Positions 5,964 to 9,665 of a stretch of DNA of 9,665 bases are shown here, piece by piece. The DNA is taken from assembly GCA_035527715.1 (NCBI GenBank), contig DATKZY010000012.1, positions 1 through 9,665 on the forward strand, read 5' to 3'. The stretch comes from DSUN01 sp035527715 (GTDB lineage Bacteria > Planctomycetota > PUPC01 > DSUN01). Position 1 is the first letter of the stretch; each line of letters opens with the position of its first letter. Both the position numbers and the translations under genes were made by a program. The notes below the pieces were generated by a model. It was not told the DNA's origin and made no database searches. It was given only the letters and a program-made list of their open reading frames with translations.

Positions 5964-8900
5964 ATGAGCCGCGCCCGAATCGCCGCCATCGCACTCGCAC
6001 TCGCCGCCGCGGCCGCGCAGGCCGCCGCCACCTGGGAGCGAAAGGTCGAGTTCGCCCGGCAGGTCGGCACCCGCTCGGACCGCGCCGCCGCCGAATCCGT
6101 CCTCGACGCCCTCGCGGCCGACCCGGCGATTCCCGCCTCCGAACGGCCCGACCTGTATCTCGCCCTCGCCGATTGCTGGTTCGACCTCATCGCGGGTCAG
6201 GCTGGAGGGAAGGACGGACTCGAAGGCGCCATCCACTGCCTCGGCAAGGCGCGAGGGCTTCTCGCCAGGTTCCTCGAGCTCCCGGCCGTCAAGGATGGCC
6301 GGTCCCCCGCCGAGCGCCGGGTCGAGGCCGCGCTCCGGCGCGCCCTGCTGGCGAAGCACACCGCCGCCTGCCACGCCCGGCTCGCTGGCGACACGACCCT
6401 GCCCGCGCCGCAGAAGCAGCAGCACCGGCAGGAGGCGGTCCGGAGCTACGAGTCCGCCATCCGCGAGCTCGATGCCCTCGCCGCCCAGAAGGAGGACCGC
6501 GCTCGCCGCCTCCGCGCCCGCCTGTCGTGCAACGAGGTGCGGGTGGAGCTGGCGATGTTCCTGAAGGACGCCGGGTCGCCCGAGGCCCAATGGCGGCCGA
6601 CCCTCGAGGCCGCGGCGAAGGACTACCGCCAGATGCTCTTCGACTTCCCCAACCCGGGGGTGGACGGCCAGATCAACGTCCTGCTCGCCGAGGCGCTCCT
6701 GTCGCTCGGCAACGACCGGGAGGCCCTGGAGCGCCTGGCGGGCGTGTGGCGCGTCCGGGCCGACTTCGCCGGCCACAAGGCCGTGCCGTGCAAGGCGCGG
6801 TATCTGGCCGCCTCGGCCCTGTTCCGCCAGGGCAAGCCCCGGGAAGCCATTGATGCGCTCGACGAGATGCTCGTCTTCCGCACCCGCGGCGGCCGGGCCT
6901 ACGACCCCAAGGCCGTCACCGCCGAGGGCGTCCGAGCCGTCCTCGAGGACCTCGATGACGGCGACAGCCCGGCGCAGTTCGACCGCCGCGAGGTCGCCAA
7001 GGCCTTGCTCCTCGCCGCCGAGGCCCATGCCGCGCTCGGCGAGAAAGCGAGGGAGGGCCAACGGCCGAAGGAGGAAACCCAGGCGCTCTTCACCAGGGCA
7101 TACCACCTCGCCCTCGGCGTGTGTCAGACGCAGCTCCCCCTCGACACGCGGTACGTGCCGCTGCTGGAGCGCTGGCGCCAGGCCGCGGGCCAGCCCGAGG
7201 ACCCCGCGCTCCTGCGCCGCCGCAGCGAGCGCGCGGCCCACGAGGGGCGCTACGGCGAGGCCGCCCGCGACCTCACCGCCGCCCTGGCCGCCGATGCGCC
7301 GGAACCCGACCTCCTGCGTCGCGGCTGGGAGCAGGTGGCCGCGTACTACTACCGGGACGGCGACCACTACTCGGCCGCCATCGCCTGCCGCTCCCTGGCC
7401 CGCCGGTTCCCGCGCCCCGAGGCGACGGCGTACGCGTACGTGTCGCGGGCGTACCGCATCCTGAGAGAGCGGGCGGAGCGGACCGAGGACCCCGCCGATG
7501 AGGCGGTCGCCGACGAGTGCGGCCGCGAGGCCGAGCGGCTGAGTCCGCAAGGGCCTGGGCCGTTGCACCTCAAACAGGCCCTCGCCGAGCGCGCGGCGGG
7601 CAGGCTCGATGCGGCCATGAGCCTCCTCGGAGTCATCGGCCCCGCCTCACCCGTCTATCCCTCCGCGCTCTGCGAGGCGGCGTTCACGCACGGGGCGGTC
7701 TTCGAGGGCCTGCCCGGGGGCGAGCGGGCCGGCCCCAGGGGCCAGGAGGCCCTGGCCGCCATGGCCGCCAGGTTCCACGACCTTCTTGAACATGCCGAGG
7801 CGGCCCTGCCCAAGCTGCCGGGCGACGACGGGGCGGGGGAGCGCCGACGCATCCTCGACCCTCTTGCCCGGTGCCTCGCGGGCGTGTGCGAGATGCATCT
7901 GAAGCGGGGCACCCAGGGAGCCGCCGGGGTCATCGAGCTTGCCGCCGAAGCCGAGAGGGCCTGCCCGGGCATCGCCGAGCTGCCGGCGTTTCCCTTCGTG
8001 GTCTACGCCCGCCTGCGCGCGGCCGACCTGCTTCTCGCCGGGAGCACCATTCAGGAGCACCAGCGCCTGGCGGCCACGCTCGAGCAGGGCTGGACCGCGC
8101 TCGCCAAGCACCCGGACTTCCGCGGCCTCGCCCACGCCTGCTGGCTGGCGGCGAATGCCTGCGACAGGCTTGCGGCGCGGCTCGACGAGGCGGCGAAGAC
8201 CGCGCCCGACCCAGCCGCGAAGGCCGACTTGGGCAAACAGGCCGCCGCGGCGCGCGACCGGGGGCTCGCGTGCTACGTCCAGCTTGTGCAGGTCGCGCCC
8301 GACCAGCCCATCGGCATCTATCGCCGCGTGCTCTCCCAGCTCCTCGAGCGCCCCCACGAGCCGAAGAGCGCCGACTACCGCCAGATCGCCAACCTCGGGC
8401 CGAAGGCCGTCGAGCTCCACAAGGCCCTCCGCGACGCCTTCGGGCCGCTGAGCCGCTCCGGCGTCCCACTCGGCGAAGCCTACAACCGCCAGCCGGAGCA
8501 GCGGCCCGCCATTGACCTGCTGCTGGCCGAATCTGCCCTCGGCATCGCGCACTGCCGCCTCGGCAACTGGCGCGACGCCCTCCCGCTTCTCGAGGAAGTC
8601 CATCGTGTCGCCGAAGCCGTCCACCAGACCCGTCTCGCCGCCCTCGCGCGCGACGGCAGGCAGGAGCGAGTCGCCCGCGAGGCCCTGCACCTCGCGGCCC
8701 GTCGCTGGCTGCCCCGCTGCTACCTCGAGCTCGCCGCGAGCTCGAAGTACGAGGCGGCCCGCACGATCCTCTTCGAGGACTTGTCCCTCTATGCCCGGGA
8801 CAAGCCCGAGCACTGGGACACGCTTTACTGGCTCTGCGAGACGCTGCGGCGCGAGGGACGGCACGAGGACGCGCTGAAGCTGGTCCGGCTCGACGCCCTC

Positions 8901-9074
8901 CGCACCCAGGGCGCGATGGGCACGGGCGTCGGCGGCGACGGCAAGGGGACGCGGGACGACTTCCGGCGACTCGTCGTCCAGCTCCAGCGCGACGTGGCCC
9001 GGCTCGACGACCCCGCCCGAAGGAGCGCCCTGCTGGCCAGCGCCGCCGAGGCCCTGCGGCAGTTGGGCGGTTGA
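5964..9074 (+). CDS. Large exported TPR-like helical repeat protein, function unknown
   Basis: I do not recognise a named family for this 1036-residue protein. It begins MSRARIAAIALALAAAAAQA, a good signal peptide (basic N-region, Ala/Leu core, cleavage probably after AQA at residue 20), so it should act in the periplasm or outside. The rest is almost entirely amphipathic helix pairs with TPR-like spacing; clear examples are LLAEALLSLGNDREALERL (about 240-260), AASALFRQGKPREAIDAL (about 280-298), the YYYRDGDHYSAAIACRSLA stretch (about 460-480), LAERAAGRLDAAMSLL (about 540-555), IAHCRLGNWRDALPLLEE (about 860-878) and CETLRREGRHEDALKLV (about 956-973). A short Gly-rich linker lies near residue 990. 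No catalytic motif or membrane segment is seen after the signal peptide. GAGGAG (5951-5956) is seven bases before the ATG. TPR proteins usually scaffold protein complexes; the partner is unknown. Confidence 0.88.
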   Translation: MSRARIAAIALALAAAAAQAAATWERKVEFARQVGTRSDRAAAESVLDALAADPAIPASERPDLYLALADCWFDLIAGQAGGKDGLEGAIHCLGKARGLLARFLELPAVKDGRSPAERRVEAALRRALLAKHTAACHARLAGDTTLPAPQKQQHRQEAVRSYESAIRELDALAAQKEDRARRLRARLSCNEVRVELAMFLKDAGSPEAQWRPTLEAAAKDYRQMLFDFPNPGVDGQINVLLAEALLSLGNDREALERLAGVWRVRADFAGHKAVPCKARYLAASALFRQGKPREAIDALDEMLVFRTRGGRAYDPKAVTAEGVRAVLEDLDDGDSPAQFDRREVAKALLLAAEAHAALGEKAREGQRPKEETQALFTRAYHLALGVCQTQLPLDTRYVPLLERWRQAAGQPEDPALLRRRSERAAHEGRYGEAARDLTAALAADAPEPDLLRRGWEQVAAYYYRDGDHYSAAIACRSLARRFPRPEATAYAYVSRAYRILRERAERTEDPADEAVADECGREAERLSPQGPGPLHLKQALAERAAGRLDAAMSLLGVIGPASPVYPSALCEAAFTHGAVFEGLPGGERAGPRGQEALAAMAARFHDLLEHAEAALPKLPGDDGAGERRRILDPLARCLAGVCEMHLKRGTQGAAGVIELAAEAERACPGIAELPAFPFVVYARLRAADLLLAGSTIQEHQRLAATLEQGWTALAKHPDFRGLAHACWLAANACDRLAARLDEAAKTAPDPAAKADLGKQAAAARDRGLACYVQLVQVAPDQPIGIYRRVLSQLLERPHEPKSADYRQIANLGPKAVELHKALRDAFGPLSRSGVPLGEAYNRQPEQRPAIDLLLAESALGIAHCRLGNWRDALPLLEEVHRVAEAVHQTRLAALARDGRQERVAREALHLAARRWLPRCYLELAASSKYEAARTILFEDLSLYARDKPEHWDTLYWLCETLRREGRHEDALKLVRLDALRTQGAMGTGVGGDGKGTRDDFRRLVVQLQRDVARLDDPARRSALLASAAEALRQLGG

Positions 9075-9110
9075 CGCCGCGATCTGGGCGCTGTGCTTCC
9101 GACGCTCCGT

Positions 9111-9232
9111 CCCGCGCGACCCGCATCGTGCGAACGGGGGCCTCCGGCCTGCCCGCGGGGCCTGGACAGAAGAATTCCACACTTGTACAAGTGTGGAATC
9201 CTGCTCGCCCCGATCTACGGAAGGCGAAACTC
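9111..9232. repeat. Repeat copy A (122 bp, period 172 bp)
   Basis: This segment recurs 172 bases downstream with three mismatches in 122 bases (at 9204, 9205 and 9214); weaker similarity extends upstream to about 9081. It begins 36 bases after the TPR stop and contains a perfect 26-bp palindrome. The 172-bp offset is not a multiple of three, so the duplication is unlikely to be part of a coding tandem array. Confidence 0.92.
9174..9199. repeat. Perfect 26-bp palindrome in repeat copy A
   Basis: The left arm ATTCCACACTTGT is followed at once by its exact reverse complement ACAAGTGTGGAAT. As RNA either strand folds to an 11-bp stem with a GUAC loop; two further pairs form outside one mismatch. 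There is no T-run, so it is not an ordinary terminator. Confidence 0.95.
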
Positions 9233-9282
9233 GCACGGGCGGCTGAGGCGGCTGTCTGTGCGCCGGGCATCCGAGGCTCGTG

Positions 9283-9404
9283 CCCGCGCGACCCGCATCG
9301 TGCGAACGGGGGCCTCCGGCCTGCCCGCGGGGCCTGGACAGAAGAATTCCACACTTGTACAAGTGTGGAATCCTGTCCGCCCCGAACTACGGAAGGCGAA
9401 ACTA
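9283..9404. repeat. Repeat copy B (122 bp)
   Basis: Second copy of the repeat at 9111-9232, including the same palindrome and the shared flank ending CTACGGAAGGCGAAACT. The two copies diverge right after this point, so the right boundary of the unit is sharp while the left fades gradually. The terminator hairpin begins ten bases downstream. Confidence 0.92.
9346..9371. repeat. Perfect 26-bp palindrome in repeat copy B
   Basis: Identical to the palindrome at 9174-9199. Both copies keep all 26 bases while flanking positions vary, which hints that the palindrome is the functional core, although two recent copies are weak evidence of selection. Confidence 0.95.
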
Positions 9405-9413
9405 GCCCAACTT

Positions 9414-9453
9414 CCGCAGCCGGGACGATTTTGGCTGCGGTTTCAGGTTTTTT
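9414..9453 (+). terminator. Rho-independent terminator
   Basis: CCGCAGCC (9414-9421) pairs with GGCTGCGG (9433-9440) around an 11-base loop and is followed by TTTCAGGTTTTTT, an interrupted T-rich tail. It is the first convincing terminator after the TPR gene, so that transcript would carry both repeat copies in a 3' tail of about 370 bases. It may also shield the insertion sequence from, or mark its boundary with, upstream transcription. Confidence 0.75.
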
Positions 9454-9520
9454 CGGTCGTAAGTGCTTGGCAGTCTTGAGGGGCGTGTGCAAAAAGGCCC
9501 TGTAGTGCCAACCTACCCTC

Positions 9521-9549
9521 TTGCAATGGCCAGCGCCGTCGTGGACAAT
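9521..9549 (+). promoter_or_regulatory. Candidate transposase promoter
   Basis: TTGCAA (9521-9526) and GACAAT (9544-9549) are separated by 17 bases, each matching consensus at 4 of 6 positions. Initiation would fall near 9556, inside the inner hairpin and downstream of the left arm of the outer hairpin (9533-9543). Transcripts from this promoter would therefore lack the outer stem, while read-through transcripts would contain it. Confidence 0.4.
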
Positions 9550-9599
9550 ATGTGGCGGAAGGATGCCTCCCGCCATGTATCTGCGGCACACGACGGTGC
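9533..9599 (+). promoter_or_regulatory. Nested inverted repeats enclosing the transposase ribosome-binding site and start
   Basis: The outer stem pairs GCGCCGTCGTG (9533-9543) with CACGACGGTGC (9589-9599): 11 pairs, one of them G-U. Inside it, GGCGG-A-AGG (9554-9562) pairs with CCT-C-CCGCC (9566-9574), 8 pairs with one mismatch and an ATG loop. The Shine-Dalgarno GGAAGG (9557-9562) is in the inner stem and the start codon at 9575 is just after it. Similar RBS-masking structure limits transposase synthesis from read-through transcripts in elements such as IS10, IS50 and IS200. Confidence 0.6.
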
Positions 9600-9665
9600 G
9601 AAAGAACGGGAAGACGCATAGGTACTGGCGCCTGGTGCGCTCGGTGCGCGTGGGGCGCAAGGTGC
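9575..9665 (+). CDS. Transposase N-terminus (IS1634-like, IS4 superfamily), partial
   Basis: Thirty codons are present before the window ends. They begin MYLRHTTVRKNGKTHRYW and continue LVRSVRVGRKV. A short opening of the form M-x-[LIV]-R, then K-x-G-K-x-[HY]-x-Y-[WL]-x-L-V-x-S-x-R, then G-x-[VK], is how I remember IS1634-type DDE transposases starting; the catalytic residues lie outside. The ATG at 9575 has GGAAGG (9557-9562) twelve bases upstream. An in-frame ATG at 9563 would add only MPPA but touches the Shine-Dalgarno directly and is less likely. Whether the gene is intact cannot be judged from this fragment. Confidence 0.55.
   Translation, partial: MYLRHTTVRKNGKTHRYWRLVRSVRVGRKV

Larger units (their letters stand above)
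9501..9665 (+). mobile_element. Left end of an insertion sequence, truncated by the window
   Basis: The start of a transposase gene with a short untranslated lead, just after a drop in GC content (about 9425-9500), marks the left end of an IS. A candidate terminal sequence is TGTAGTGCCAACC at 9501-9513, chosen only by position. The other end lies outside, so neither the inverted repeat nor a target duplication can be checked. Confidence 0.5.

Noticed and set aside
9111..9404. CRISPR-like array
   Set aside because: Only two copies, a repeat core of 122 bp, and no short regular spacers.
9071..9505. Open frames across the repeats at the right end
   Set aside because: The repeats shift frame between copies (172 bp period), the translations resemble no protein I recognise, and no good ribosome-binding site precedes them.

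Overview
The window is GC-rich bacterial DNA with densely packed plus-strand genes. The secreted TPR protein, the GBA2-type glycosidase start and the character of the PNPase suggest a member of the PVC group (Planctomycetota or a relative). That placement is an impression from protein style; there is no rRNA here to settle it.

Layout. (1) 1-251, minus strand: the 5' end of a secreted protein whose N-terminus resembles GBA2-type (GH116) glycosidases; it leaves the window at base 1. (2) 335-3346, plus strand: a near-consensus sigma70 promoter, a structured leader, rpsO (ribosomal protein S15), pnp (polynucleotide phosphorylase), a small cold-shock-domain gene and a strong terminator hairpin. 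This is a translation and RNA-decay operon with the widely conserved rpsO-pnp order. (3) 3393-5488: a two-gene two-component system, a short soluble histidine kinase whose stop overlaps the GTG start of an NtrC-type sigma54-activating response regulator. (4) 5489-5963: a gene-free stretch with a clustered 11-12 bp motif (three direct copies, one inverted) and a sigma70-like promoter. (5) 5964-9074: a 1036-residue exported TPR-like protein of unknown function. (6) 9075-9460: two copies of a 122-bp near-identical repeat at a 172-bp period, each carrying a perfect 26-bp palindrome, followed by a terminator. (7) 9501-9665: the left end of an insertion sequence, with the first 30 codons of a transposase that looks like the IS1634 type.

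How it fits together. S15, PNPase and the cold-shock protein probably share one transcript. S15 and PNPase are autoregulated through mRNA leaders in other bacteria, and both leaders here show foldable structure. The kinase and regulator are translationally coupled; their target is unknown, though the motif cluster just downstream is a candidate binding region.

Most interesting points: the rpsO leader can be drawn either as two hairpins or as a textbook H-type pseudoknot ending two bases before the Shine-Dalgarno; the palindrome-bearing tandem repeats; and nested hairpins that bury the transposase ribosome-binding site. I found no clear evidence for a wholly new multi-gene system.
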